Below, one piece after another: positions 19,880 to 28,627 of a DNA stretch of 64,000 nt; position 1 is the first letter of the stretch; every line of letters starts with the position of its first letter. The notes under the pieces are model-generated. The model was not told the origin of the DNA. It was given only the letters and a program-made list of their open reading frames with translations, and searched no databases. This DNA is from Paenibacillus sp. FSL H7-0737 (GTDB lineage Bacteria > Bacillota > Bacilli > Paenibacillales > Paenibacillaceae). The stretch covers positions 1,984,001 through 2,048,000 of the forward strand of contig NZ_CP009279.1 of the NCBI RefSeq assembly GCF_000758545.1, read 5' to 3'. Both the position numbers and the translations under genes were made by a program.

Positions 19880-21016
19880 ATGAATGTTTTAAGACCATTA
19901 ACATCTTCACCGAGGGAGCTGTCGCCAAGTTACGATCCATGGGATCCAATCACTTCTCTACGTAAGCATGGCCGCCATGTGCTAACGAGTGTGGAATTCA
20001 CTGTAACCAATTTATGCAATATGCGGTGTGAGCACTGTGCTGTTGGTGATAGTCTAACCTCCAAAGAAGGAGATATGCTACCGCTTAAGAATATGCTAGA
20101 CCGTTTAGAGGAAGTTGAGCATCTAGAAACTATTAGTATTACGGGTGGAGAGCCCATGTTCCGCGCCGGAACGGTGGATAATATCATTGTGCCATTGTTG
20201 AAATATGCCAAAGAGCGGGGAATCAGATCACAAATTAATTCTAATCTGACGATGCCATATTCCCGTTATGAGAAGCTGCTTCCATATCTGGACGTTATGC
20301 ATATTTCATTTAATTATGTGAACGGTGACGATTTTCATGAAGTCGGTTTTGCGAACAGTGGTCATGCGGTTACCAAGGAAGCCGCTTACCGGCTATATAA
20401 TACAATGATTGAGAACTCTCGCCAACTAAGTGAGGATGGTATGTTAATTTCTGCGGAAACTATGATTAATTACCGTACCCACACTAAGCTGCCTGAAATT
20501 CATAAGCTGATTCTTGACATGGGAGCAAAACGCCATGAAGTTCATCCGATGTACAATTCGAGCTTTGCTTCCGCTTTGCCAGTGTTATCTTTAAATGAAA
20601 TGCGGACAGCGATCCATTCGTTACTGGACCAGCGTGATCCAGAGGTATGGATGTTGTTCGGCACGCTTCCATTTTTTGCTTGCAGCTTCCTTGAAGAAGA
20701 TCAGAAATTGCTAAGTAGAATGCGTGCAGAGAAGAATGTTACGCTTCGTAACGATCCGGATGGTCGGAATCGTGTGAACGTAAATATGTTTACTGGAGAT
20801 GTTTTCGTTACAGATTTCGCTGATATCGCAGCCTTTGGGAACATAGACAACCAAAAACTGGATGATATATTTATCGATTGGCAGACGAAGCATCCGCTGA
20901 ACCAGAAGGTGAATTGTTACTGCGATGCAGCAGGTTGTTGCGGACCTAACCTGTTAGTAGCGGATATGTATTATCCGGAAGTTGATTTCAAAACTAGAAA
21001 AGCGATCAATCTGTAG
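19880..21016 (+). CDS. yfkAB: Radical SAM protein of the YfkAB type
   Basis: 378 residues from ATG 19880, with AAAGGAG nine bases away. The radical SAM cluster motif is TNLCNMRCEHCAVGD (Cys46, Cys50, Cys53, the CxxxCxxC pattern) and the SAM-binding ITGGEPMF follows. The C-terminus has NCYCDAAGCCGPNLL, a CxCxxxxC motif that defines the YfkAB group and may hold an auxiliary cluster. B. subtilis carries the same protein as yfkA/yfkB. The reaction is unknown. It stands alone; the next gene starts 18 bases later on the same strand. Confidence 0.88.
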   Translation: MNVLRPLTSSPRELSPSYDPWDPITSLRKHGRHVLTSVEFTVTNLCNMRCEHCAVGDSLTSKEGDMLPLKNMLDRLEEVEHLETISITGGEPMFRAGTVDNIIVPLLKYAKERGIRSQINSNLTMPYSRYEKLLPYLDVMHISFNYVNGDDFHEVGFANSGHAVTKEAAYRLYNTMIENSRQLSEDGMLISAETMINYRTHTKLPEIHKLILDMGAKRHEVHPMYNSSFASALPVLSLNEMRTAIHSLLDQRDPEVWMLFGTLPFFACSFLEEDQKLLSRMRAEKNVTLRNDPDGRNRVNVNMFTGDVFVTDFADIAAFGNIDNQKLDDIFIDWQTKHPLNQKVNCYCDAAGCCGPNLLVADMYYPEVDFKTRKAINL

Positions 21017-21034
21017 AAATGAGGCGTTGTTAAA

Positions 21035-22396
21035 GTGGCGCATACGGAATTTGAAGTAGGGAGATTAATGCTTAATCTTTTGCTTGTTCTGGTGCTCGTA
21101 TTATTGAACGGTATTTTTGTAGCAGCGGAGTTCTCATTAGTTAAGGTCAGGCAGTCTCGTCTGACCCAACTTGTCAGTGAAGGTAATAAAATGGCTGGAT
21201 ATGCACTCAAGGTAAATAAGAGACTGGATTCTTACTTATCTGCCACCCAGTTTGGGATTACACTCGCGTCACTGGGGTTAGGCTGGGTCGGTGAGCCGGC
21301 CATTTCAGAGCTGCTCGTTGAACCGTTAATGTATAAAATGGGGATTACCGACGGTACTCTGATTTCTACTGTTTCTGTTGTTATCGGATTTTCGATTATT
21401 ACATTTTTACATATTGTACTTGGTGAGCTTGCACCGAAATCGCTTGCGATTCAAAGAACAGAAGGATCTGCGCTACTACTCTCGGCACCGCTGATGTTCT
21501 TCTATAATCTCTTTATGCCTTTTATCTGGATACTGAATGCATCGGCGAACGCATTGCTTCGTTTAGTGGGTGTTGAGCCCGCGAATGAGAGTGAGGCAGC
21601 CCACTCGGAAGAGGAAATTCGTATTCTTATGAATCAGAGTGCTAAGAGTGGTGTCATTGATAAAGATGAGATGAAGCTGATGGATAACATCTTTGAATTC
21701 TCTGATCTTCTCGCTCGTGAAGTCATGTTGCCTCGTACGGATATGGATGTGCTGTACAGCAATCTTTCGCTCGAAGAAAATATGAAGATTATTACAGAAA
21801 CAAGACATTCACGTTATCCGGTTGCTTTTGAAGACAAGGACCGTATTATTGGTTTTATTCATATTACCGACCTGCTGTTTGCTCCACCTGAGCAGCAGAA
21901 TGATCTTACGACGCTGGTTCGACCAATCCTTAACGTGCCGGAATCGATGGAGATTAGCCATACGCTTCGTTTTATGCAGAAGAATAAAGCTCAGCTAACG
22001 CTAGTTGTCGATGAATACGGTGGTACAGCCGGGCTACTGACAGCAGAAGAAATTCTGGAAGAAATCGTAGGCGATCTGCATGACGAATTCGAAGATGAGC
22101 GTCCGAGTGTGGAGCGTAATGGTGATTATATTTCCGTTGAAGGCCGGATGCTGATTGAAGATGTCAACGATCTTACAGGTGTTGTGATCGAGGATGATGA
22201 AGTGGATTCCATTGGTGGCTGGTTGTTTAAGGAGCTGGAGGGGAATCCAACCAAAGGAAAACGGGTTAAAGTAGAAGATGTGATATTTGAAGTCGAGGAA
22301 TCGACAAGATTGCGGATCACTCGAATTAATATCCATCGGGAACCCCCCATTGAGAACGAAGAAAATCCATCAGAGCCGGACGGAAATAAAGAATAA
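21035..22396 (+). CDS. HlyC/CorC-type membrane protein (CNNM, CBS and CorC domains)
   Basis: About 450 residues. Three or four membrane helices (residues 12-165) form the CNNM/DUF21 domain with FVAAEFSLVKVRQSRL. Two CBS domains follow (LPRTDMDVLYSNLSLEENMKIITETRHSRYPV and the following repeat), then a C-terminal CorC/HlyC domain with WLFKELEGNPTKGKRV. Members move Mg2+ or other cations, or protect against them, as with B. subtilis YhdP and MpfA. GTG 21035 has a weak GAGG; ATG 21068 (residue 12) with GGGAG is an equally good start and gives the usual N-terminus. A terminator follows. Confidence 0.88.
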   Translation: MAHTEFEVGRLMLNLLLVLVLVLLNGIFVAAEFSLVKVRQSRLTQLVSEGNKMAGYALKVNKRLDSYLSATQFGITLASLGLGWVGEPAISELLVEPLMYKMGITDGTLISTVSVVIGFSIITFLHIVLGELAPKSLAIQRTEGSALLLSAPLMFFYNLFMPFIWILNASANALLRLVGVEPANESEAAHSEEEIRILMNQSAKSGVIDKDEMKLMDNIFEFSDLLAREVMLPRTDMDVLYSNLSLEENMKIITETRHSRYPVAFEDKDRIIGFIHITDLLFAPPEQQNDLTTLVRPILNVPESMEISHTLRFMQKNKAQLTLVVDEYGGTAGLLTAEEILEEIVGDLHDEFEDERPSVERNGDYISVEGRMLIEDVNDLTGVVIEDDEVDSIGGWLFKELEGNPTKGKRVKVEDVIFEVEESTRLRITRINIHREPPIENEENPSEPDGNKE

Positions 22397-22442
22397 CCTA
22401 TTGAAAATTGTGCGTATTGTTCCGAGTGATCAGGGATAAAAT

Positions 22443-22491
22443 GAACTCCTCCTGCTAGAGCTGCATGGCTCATGACAGGGGGAGTTTTTTT
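22443..22491 (+). terminator. Terminator
   Basis: AACTCCTCCTG pairs with CAGGGGGAGTT (one G:T) and is followed by seven Ts. Confidence 0.85.
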
Positions 22492-22560
22492 GTGGACACA
22501 TAAAGGACATAACACTCGACTATGCTAATATTTATAAATGGTTTGAAAGCGGGGTCTAGA

Positions 22561-23241
22561 TTGAAAAAGAAGCTTCTTCTCGTTGAGGATGAAATTCGTA
22601 TTCGTGAACTGGTGTCTGATTACTTCATACAGAATGATTGGGAAGTACTCGAAGCCGATAATGGAATAGATGCATTGGTTTGGTTTGACTCACTGCTGCC
22701 GGATCTGCTGATTTTGGATATCATGATGCCTGCTATGAATGGCTATGAAGTCTGCCGTGAAGTGCGTGAAAAATCAGCGGTACCTATCATTTTGTTAACC
22801 GCCAAGTCTACAGATGACGACAAAATCTACGGCTTTGAATTAGGAGCGGATGATTATGTTACAAAGCCATTTAGTCCAAAGGTGCTGGTAGCCCGGGCAA
22901 ATGCACTTATGAAGCGTGTTGAAGGCTCCCATCAGCCTGAATCCAGCATAATAAAATTTGGTTCCGCGATGTTTAACACCTTAGCTCATCGCTTAGAGGT
23001 AGAAGATGCGGAAGTGGAGCTTACCCCTAAGGAATATGATCTTTTATGGCTTTTAATACGAAATAAAGGGATTGTCATTTCAAGAGATACGATCCTTAGT
23101 CGGATCTGGGGAATTGAATTTGAAGGAGATTCTAGAGTTGTGGACAGTCATATTAAGAAGCTGCGAAGTAAATTGGGTTATGAATCTCGGTTTATTCGTA
23201 CGGTGATTGGCACAGGTTACATGTTCGAGGAAGAGGCATGA
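22561..23241 (+). CDS. OmpR-family response regulator
   Basis: 226 residues from TTG 22561 (LKKKLLLVEDE); upstream in-frame codons have no ribosome site. The receiver domain has acidic VEDE, the phosphoacceptor in LLILDIMMPAMNG, Thr in ILLTAKS and Lys in YVTKPFSP. The C-terminal winged helix shows LTPKEYDLLWLLIRNKGIVISRD and VVDSHIKKLRSKL. It is the partner of the kinase whose start overlaps this stop by four bases. No target genes can be inferred. Confidence 0.92.
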   Translation: MKKKLLLVEDEIRIRELVSDYFIQNDWEVLEADNGIDALVWFDSLLPDLLILDIMMPAMNGYEVCREVREKSAVPIILLTAKSTDDDKIYGFELGADDYVTKPFSPKVLVARANALMKRVEGSHQPESSIIKFGSAMFNTLAHRLEVEDAEVELTPKEYDLLWLLIRNKGIVISRDTILSRIWGIEFEGDSRVVDSHIKKLRSKLGYESRFIRTVIGTGYMFEEEA

Positions 23242-24992
23242 GAAGACGGGGAATTACTTTTAAACTGTTTGTGATGACCGTTATCTTTTTCCTCTGCTTT
23301 TATGGCATGGTCATTCTAAGCCAATTGCTGTTGTTTGACAATTTCTATCAGAAGCAAAAAGAGAACCGCGTGGAGAAACATCTTAAGAGCTTTGCTGCAA
23401 GATATATAAGCGAGCCGTGGGGAAGCACTCGAACCTCCCAGGAGCTCGTTCGGTTTATGCTGCGGAATAAAACACAAATGGTTATTTTGAAGCTGGATGG
23501 AAAAATGAATTCGGAAGATCCATTTCATATAAAGTTAATTGATGATGACGGAAAGAGTATGGTTGTTTCTTTATCCCTATTCATGAATCAGTACGGAGAT
23601 GCGCTTAGAGCAGCGAACATTAAAGTAGATGATCAGCTCAGCATCGAAGGCGAACTACTGGATGAAGACAGTTCTTCACCCGCTATAATCTACCCTATAA
23701 GTATTACAAAAAAAGAGACCGGAACAATAGGGGATACGGAAGAGACTGGGATGATTCACGCTTCAGGTACTGTTACAGAAATTGTATTGCCTGATTTGAA
23801 AATATGGAATCCACGCCAGGGAATACTGTTTGAAGCTCTAGAGGAATGGTTTCCTTTGACACCGGCGCAGATAAACGACTTCAAGAATTTGAAAATACAG
23901 AAGCAAGACTGGATTGCTCCCTGGAGTGGGAGTCGCAATTCGGTGATTATTTTACCCCTTAAACAAAGTACCGGAGAAATTGAACTACTATTCACAGTCA
24001 CCTCATTACAGGAAGTCAAGGATTCGAACGAGGCGTTGCGTTGGTTCTTTTTATATCTGGGAATAGGCGGCATTGTTCTGATTTTGGTTCTTTCTCTCTT
24101 TTTTTCGAAAATGGTAACGCGTCCGCTAATTAAGTTAAACAACATAGCCAAACGGATGGTTTCTCTGGACTTTACAGGGGACACATCGATTCGGCAGAAG
24201 GATGAGCTAGGCAGTCTTTCTAATAGCATGTTCACCTTATCACTAAGTCTGGATTCTGCTTTACGAGAGTTAAGAGAGGCCAATCAGCAGCTAGTTGAGG
24301 ATATGGAGCAGAAACAAAGAATGGAGATCATGCAGCAGGACTTTTTTGCCAATGCCTCCCATGAATTGAAGACACCCCTCAGTATTATCAAAGGTTTTGC
24401 CGAGGGATTAGAAGACGGCGTTAGCGCCGGCAAGCAGGATCACTACATTAAGGTGATTATTGAGGAAGCAGATAAAATGGAGTTTCTTGTTAAAAATATG
24501 CTAGATCTAGCGCGGTTGGAGTCGGGCACGATTAAACTTCGGAAAACTTCCTTTATGTTAAGTGAACTGACGGAAAAGGTGACGGACAAGCTGGTTCACT
24601 TGCTGAGTGAAAAACATTTGGAGGTCATCATTATTCCTGCAAACGAATTACCGATATATGCTGATGTGAACTGGATCGAACAAGTTCTGCTGAATTTTAT
24701 GACCAATGCTATCAGACATGCGGAAGAAAGAAGTTCTATCACCGTCAATATTGAGAGTCATGCCCAGACTATTGTATTCACTGTTCAAAATATAGGAGAA
24801 TCCATCCCCGAAGATCAGCTAGAGCAAATCTGGGAACGGTTCTATCGGTCTGAGCCATCTCGCAGTCGAATGACGGGCGGTACAGGTCTGGGGCTTTCCA
24901 TTGCGAAGCGAATATTAGATATGCACGCTTGTCTTTATACTGTGAAAAATACGGAGAACGGCGTCAGCTTTACTGTGACCTTTGAAGGTTAA
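23238..24992 (+). CDS. Sensor histidine kinase
   Basis: A 584-residue membrane kinase. Helix 1 is at about 9-31, then comes a large extracytoplasmic domain (about 32-262), then helix 2 (WFFLYLGIGGIVLILVLSLFF, about 265-286). A HAMP domain follows with RPLIKLNNIAKRMVSLDF, a HisKA domain (FFANASHELKTPL with the phosphorylated His) and HATPase with the N-box NFMTNAIRHA and GGTGLGLSIAKRIL. The sensor domain is not a recognised type. It is coupled to the regulator by an ATGA overlap. Confidence 0.92.
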   Translation: MRRRGITFKLFVMTVIFFLCFYGMVILSQLLLFDNFYQKQKENRVEKHLKSFAARYISEPWGSTRTSQELVRFMLRNKTQMVILKLDGKMNSEDPFHIKLIDDDGKSMVVSLSLFMNQYGDALRAANIKVDDQLSIEGELLDEDSSSPAIIYPISITKKETGTIGDTEETGMIHASGTVTEIVLPDLKIWNPRQGILFEALEEWFPLTPAQINDFKNLKIQKQDWIAPWSGSRNSVIILPLKQSTGEIELLFTVTSLQEVKDSNEALRWFFLYLGIGGIVLILVLSLFFSKMVTRPLIKLNNIAKRMVSLDFTGDTSIRQKDELGSLSNSMFTLSLSLDSALRELREANQQLVEDMEQKQRMEIMQQDFFANASHELKTPLSIIKGFAEGLEDGVSAGKQDHYIKVIIEEADKMEFLVKNMLDLARLESGTIKLRKTSFMLSELTEKVTDKLVHLLSEKHLEVIIIPANELPIYADVNWIEQVLLNFMTNAIRHAEERSSITVNIESHAQTIVFTVQNIGESIPEDQLEQIWERFYRSEPSRSRMTGGTGLGLSIAKRILDMHACLYTVKNTENGVSFTVTFEG

Positions 24993-25033
24993 ACGGATCA
25001 ACAAAAATACTACAATGAAAGGGGTGAAATCGT

Positions 25034-25558
25034 ATGAAATTGAATTGGTTGCCTTCAATGTGCACACTTGCAAACTTGGGACTCGGGTCACTATCTTTGT
25101 ATTTCACGATTCAAGAACGATACAGCCTGGCTTTATTTATGATATTGCTTGCGGCAATATGCGATGTACTCGATGGATTACTTGCAAGAATACTGCAATG
25201 TACCAGTGAATTCGGTAAACAATTGGACTCATTGGCGGATATTATATCATTTGGTTTAGCGCCAACCTTCCTTATCTTATTGTACAGGTTAGAAGATGCT
25301 CACTGGATTGGACCTGCAGCTTCAGTTTTCTTTTTGATCTGTGGTGCACTTCGTTTGGCCAGGTTTAATCTATCGGCACCTTCCAAAGGGTTCGTGGGGA
25401 TGCCCATTACTGCTGCTGGAGTCATTCTGTCGATGATTTCTTTACTAGATGAACGCATGAAACCAGGACTAGTCATCGTATTAATGGCAATACTGTCCGT
25501 AATGATGGTCAGTCGTATCCCATTTCCGTCACTTAAAAAATCCTTCAACAGGAAGTGA
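25034..25558 (+). CDS. pssA: CDP-diacylglycerol-serine O-phosphatidyltransferase
   Basis: A 174-residue membrane enzyme. The CDP-alcohol phosphotransferase motif D-x2-D-G-x2-A-R-x8-G-x3-D-x3-D is complete in CDVLDGLLARILQC and the following SEFGKQLDSLAD. The N-terminus (LPSMCTLANLGLGSLSLYF) is typical of class II PssA. It makes phosphatidylserine from CDP-diacylglycerol and serine. It is followed at seven bases by the DedA gene, as in B. subtilis pssA-ybfM-psd, but no psd follows here. Confidence 0.92.
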   Translation: MKLNWLPSMCTLANLGLGSLSLYFTIQERYSLALFMILLAAICDVLDGLLARILQCTSEFGKQLDSLADIISFGLAPTFLILLYRLEDAHWIGPAASVFFLICGALRLARFNLSAPSKGFVGMPITAAGVILSMISLLDERMKPGLVIVLMAILSVMMVSRIPFPSLKKSFNRK

Positions 25559-25565
25559 TACACCC

Positions 25566-26060
25566 ATGCCTTGGATTATTGAGATCATTTCGCAGTACGG
25601 ATATTTAGCCATATTTGCCCTTATGGCACTTGGGATTATCGGACTTCCTGTACCGGATGAGGTGTTAATGCTGTTTGTAGGCTATTTATCCTCCGTTATG
25701 GTTTTGGACTTTTCACTTTCGGTATTGGTTTGTTTCATGGGATCTATCACCGGAATGCTTATCAGCTATACCATTGGTTTAAGACTAGGGCAACCTGTGG
25801 TAGAAAAATTCGGCAAGTGGGTTGGCCTTACACCCAAGCGTTTTGCCAGTATGAAAAGATGGTTTTTGCGGTTCGGCAACTGGGCGATTTTCATTGCCTA
25901 TTTCATTCCCGGTCTGAGGCATGTATCAAGCTATATCTCTGGAATCAGTGCTATGTCTTTCAAAAAATATATACTCATAACGACTGCAGGAGCGCTAACC
26001 TGGTCACTCCTTTTTGTTTCCATCGGCTTTTTTGTGGGGGCTAAGTTTTCCTTTTTATAG
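25566..26060 (+). CDS. DedA-family membrane protein (PetA/YbfM type)
   Basis: A 164-residue VTT/DedA protein with GLPVPDEVLMLFVGYLSS and the conserved RFGNWAIFIAYFIPGLRHVSSYISG segment. This holds the basic residues and the Pro-Gly of the re-entrant loop common to lipid scramblases and flippases of the family. B. subtilis YbfM (PetA), also next to pssA, has been reported to help distribute phosphatidylethanolamine across the membrane. The same job is likely here from the gene order and the similar short length. Confidence 0.85.
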   Translation: MPWIIEIISQYGYLAIFALMALGIIGLPVPDEVLMLFVGYLSSVMVLDFSLSVLVCFMGSITGMLISYTIGLRLGQPVVEKFGKWVGLTPKRFASMKRWFLRFGNWAIFIAYFIPGLRHVSSYISGISAMSFKKYILITTAGALTWSLLFVSIGFFVGAKFSFL

Positions 26061-26108
26061 CCAATGGAAGATCAGCAATATTAATCGCAATCGAATGGAG
26101 CAAGATCT

Positions 26109-27125
26109 ATGAATGTATTGAAGCGATTCTACGCGAATATAACCACCAGGCGTTTTTTTATTCTCGCACTTATCGGGTTGCTGTTGTTCAGTATTCGAGG
26201 GATGCTTAATCTGGTGTTACTGACGTTTTTGATTGCTTTTGTCATGAACAGCTTTCAGACATTGCTTAGTAAACGAATTGGTAAATTTATGAAGGTTAAC
26301 AGTAAGGTGATTATTGTCATTTTATACCTCGCTTTAATCGCAGTGATTGTACTGGCCCTTGCTAAATATCTCCCTAAAGTATTGGAACAGATTAAGCAAT
26401 TAACCATCTTCCTTACCAATCTCAAACCAGAAGATCTCCCGCAGAACAAGATTACATTGTATTTGTATGATATGCTCAGGGACCTTAACTATCAGTCCTA
26501 TATCAAAAGAGGTATCGATTATGTGCTGAAGGTTAGCAACTGGGGTGCGACTTTCGTTATATCGACCATTCTAAGTTTTGTGTTTATTCTGGAGAAGAAC
26601 CGGGTCGTCAGTTTCACTTCTAGAATGAGAGAGAGCCGAATTGCCTGGTTTTATATAGATCTGGAGTATTTCAGCCGAAAATTCATCGTTTCCTTTGGGA
26701 AAGTAATTGAAGCGCAAATTCTCATTGCCTTATTCAACACCTGTCTTACTATTATTGGCTTGTGGCTGCTTAACTTCCCATATTTATTTGCCTTATCGAT
26801 CTTGATTTTTCTGCTTAGTCTCATTCCGGTGGTTGGTTTTTTGATTTCGCTCATTCCGCTCTTAATCATCGGCTACAACATCGGCGGTCTGACAACAGTC
26901 ACTTATGTGCTGGCGATTATTGCGGTATTACATTTTATCGAAGGCTATTTCTTGAATCCCAAGTTGATGTCCACAAAAATGAATTTGCCGATGTTCTACA
27001 CCTTTATCGTGTTGTTGTTTTCTGAGCATTATATAGGTGTCTGGGGACTTCTTCTTGGCATTCCCATCTTTGTTTTTATGTTGGATATCCTTGAGATTAC
27101 CCACGAAGATTCGTCAAAAAAATGA
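26109..27125 (+). CDS. AI-2E family membrane protein
   Basis: A 338-residue protein with seven or eight predicted helices: two near the N-terminus (FILALIGLLLFSIRGMLNLVLLTFLIAFVMN), a long soluble-looking helix region at about 75-140, and a C-terminal bundle with FPYLFALSILIFLLSLIPVVGFLISLIPLLIIGY and the family-typical FIEGYFLNPKLMS followed by PMFYTFIVLLFSEHYIGVWGLLLGIPIFV. The family contains quorum-signal exporters and Na+/H+ antiporters; the substrate here is unknown. It probably sits in the pssA operon, 48 bases after the DedA gene, in the slot where B. subtilis has psd. Confidence 0.85.
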   Translation: MNVLKRFYANITTRRFFILALIGLLLFSIRGMLNLVLLTFLIAFVMNSFQTLLSKRIGKFMKVNSKVIIVILYLALIAVIVLALAKYLPKVLEQIKQLTIFLTNLKPEDLPQNKITLYLYDMLRDLNYQSYIKRGIDYVLKVSNWGATFVISTILSFVFILEKNRVVSFTSRMRESRIAWFYIDLEYFSRKFIVSFGKVIEAQILIALFNTCLTIIGLWLLNFPYLFALSILIFLLSLIPVVGFLISLIPLLIIGYNIGGLTTVTYVLAIIAVLHFIEGYFLNPKLMSTKMNLPMFYTFIVLLFSEHYIGVWGLLLGIPIFVFMLDILEITHEDSSKK

Positions 27126-27159
27126 AGTCTAGATCTTAATATTCAATAAGATCCAAGTT

Positions 27160-27199
27160 ATAAGCTGTTTTCGGTACTTTTCCGAAGGCAGCTTATTTG
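27160..27199 (+). terminator. Probable terminator
   Basis: ATAAGCTG pairs with CAGCTTAT and an inner TTCGG pairs with CCGAA, followed by TTGTTG rather than a clean T-run. Confidence 0.5.
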
Positions 27200-27250
27200 T
27201 TGTGCAATTGCATGACAAATCTTGCTCCAGTGCTTTTTTTATAAATAACG

Positions 27251-27279
27251 TTTTATAATGTGTCCTGCTGTCATAAGTT
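27251..27279 (+). promoter_or_regulatory. Possible sigma-E promoter of cotJABC
   Basis: CATAAGTT at 27272-27279 resembles the sigma-E -10 (CATACANT) and TATAATG lies about 12 bases upstream. In B. subtilis cotJ is sigma-E controlled. The match here is weak. Confidence 0.25.
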
Positions 27280-27327
27280 AGCTAAGGGAGTAATAAACAA
27301 GGAACAGGAACAAAGGAGGTAAGAAAA

Positions 27328-27546
27328 ATGGAATCACAGCTACGGAGGTATACCCCGTTTAGGGGCCCGTTTGATCCTTGCCCACCGGTGCCATTCAAGA
27401 CATATGTAGTTCCACCGAATCAGTTCATTAACTTTCAGCCACCCGATCTTCCGCAGTTTAGTTTACAGGAAGCTTTGAAGTATGGCACGCTCTGGCCAGC
27501 ACTGTTCAGCCCGTATGAATCTAAGTGCAAAGGAGGAGGGAAGTAG
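27328..27546 (+). CDS. cotJA: Spore coat protein CotJA
   Basis: A 72-residue Pro- and Phe-rich protein with FDPCPPVPFKTYVVPPNQFINFQP followed by FSLQEALKYGTLWPALFSPYE, the characteristic CotJA profile. It belongs to the inner spore coat and needs CotJC. AAAGGAGG precedes the ATG. First gene of cotJABC; the stop is three bases before cotJB. Confidence 0.92.
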   Translation: MESQLRRYTPFRGPFDPCPPVPFKTYVVPPNQFINFQPPDLPQFSLQEALKYGTLWPALFSPYESKCKGGGK

Positions 27547-27549
27547 ACT

Positions 27550-27816
27550 ATGGAGGCAAACCCTTGCGATCAACGATATTATGAAATGCTTGAACAGCTG
27601 CAGACTCTTGATTTTGCCTTGGTGGAGTTAAACTTATATCTGAATACTCATCCAGATGATTTAAGAAGTATTGAACAATTTAATCAGCTGACTCAGGAAC
27701 GTACCAAGCTAGCGAATCAATTTCAGGAATTATATGGTCCGCTGCAGAATTTTGGTCGCGCTTATTCGAAATGTCCGTGGGAATGGAATCAGGCTCCTTG
27801 GCCTTGGCAGGTGTAA
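27550..27816 (+). CDS. cotJB: Spore coat protein CotJB
   Basis: An 88-residue helical protein with YYEMLEQLQTLDFALVELNLYLNTHPDD and an ending rich in Trp and Pro (CPWEWNQAPWPWQ), both typical of CotJB. It is translated from an AGGAGG at the end of cotJA and is likely to be co-assembled with CotJA and CotJC. Confidence 0.92.
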   Translation: MEANPCDQRYYEMLEQLQTLDFALVELNLYLNTHPDDLRSIEQFNQLTQERTKLANQFQELYGPLQNFGRAYSKCPWEWNQAPWPWQV

Positions 27817-27866
27817 GAAGTGTGTACTGTAAGGAACTAAGTTTCTAGAGGAGGGGAAGTTCCCGA

Positions 27867-28436
27867 ATGTGGATATATGAGAAGAAGCTGCAATATCCGG
27901 TACGGGTCGGTAAATGTGATATCCGGATGGCGCGTTATTTAAGTGAGCAATACGGAGGAGCCGACGGTGAGCTCGCCGCAGCCCTGCGCTATATGAATCA
28001 AAGATACACGATTCCGGATAAAGTTATTGGCGTTTTGAACGATATTTCTACAGAAGAATTCGCCCACCTCGAAATGATTGCCACGATGATCTACAAGCTG
28101 ACAAAGGATGCGTCGGTTTGCGAATTAGAGGAAGCTGGATTAGGACCGCATTTTGCAGCACATGATCATGCCTTGTTCTACAATAATGCCTCAGGCGTAC
28201 CTTTTACAACGGCTTATATTCAAGCTAAGGGTGACCCACTGGCTGATCTTTATGAGGACATTGCGGCTGAAGAAAAGGCTCGGGCTACATACCAGTGGCT
28301 GATTGATATGACGGATGATGTGGATCTGCAGGATAGCCTTAAGTTCCTGAGGGAGCGGGAAATTATTCATGCGATTCGGTTTAAAGAAGCTGTGCAGATT
28401 ATTATTGATGACCGGAATCAGAAGCGGGTATTCTGA
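27867..28436 (+). CDS. cotJC: Spore coat protein CotJC (manganese-catalase-like)
   Basis: 189 residues, the same length as the B. subtilis protein. The ferritin-like manganese-catalase fold is shown by ELAAALRYMNQRY, EEFAHLEMIATMIYKL with the E-x2-H ligands, and the C-terminal EEKARATYQWLIDMTDDVD with REREIIHAIRF. It is a coat protein that may remove peroxide. Two decayed copies of its 3' part occur at 33048-33160 and 42033-42192. A strong terminator follows. Confidence 0.95.
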   Translation: MWIYEKKLQYPVRVGKCDIRMARYLSEQYGGADGELAAALRYMNQRYTIPDKVIGVLNDISTEEFAHLEMIATMIYKLTKDASVCELEEAGLGPHFAAHDHALFYNNASGVPFTTAYIQAKGDPLADLYEDIAAEEKARATYQWLIDMTDDVDLQDSLKFLREREIIHAIRFKEAVQIIIDDRNQKRVF

Positions 28437-28445
28437 GTGATACTA

Positions 28446-28486
28446 AAAAAGAGTAAAGCGACCAATAGGTCGCTTTACTCTTTTTA
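28446..28486. terminator. Strong terminator after cotJC
   Basis: A perfect 18-bp stem with loop AATA, A-rich on the left arm and T-rich on the right, active in either direction. Confidence 0.92.
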
Positions 28487-28627
28487 AATGTATACAGGTC
28501 ACAATCCCTTTGCATTATATAGAATGAAAAGAGTCTGCATGTAGTTAAGAGTATAAGGACAGCCTATTGGAGTGTGAGTAAAATCCAAAGGTAAGCTTAT
28601 ATCTTCTTTACAAAAGGACTGAATTCT

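Noticed and set aside
23756..24283. 175-codon minus-strand frame opposite the histidine kinase
   Set aside because: Antisense to a clear kinase domain, Ser/Arg-rich composition typical of shadow frames, no ribosome site.
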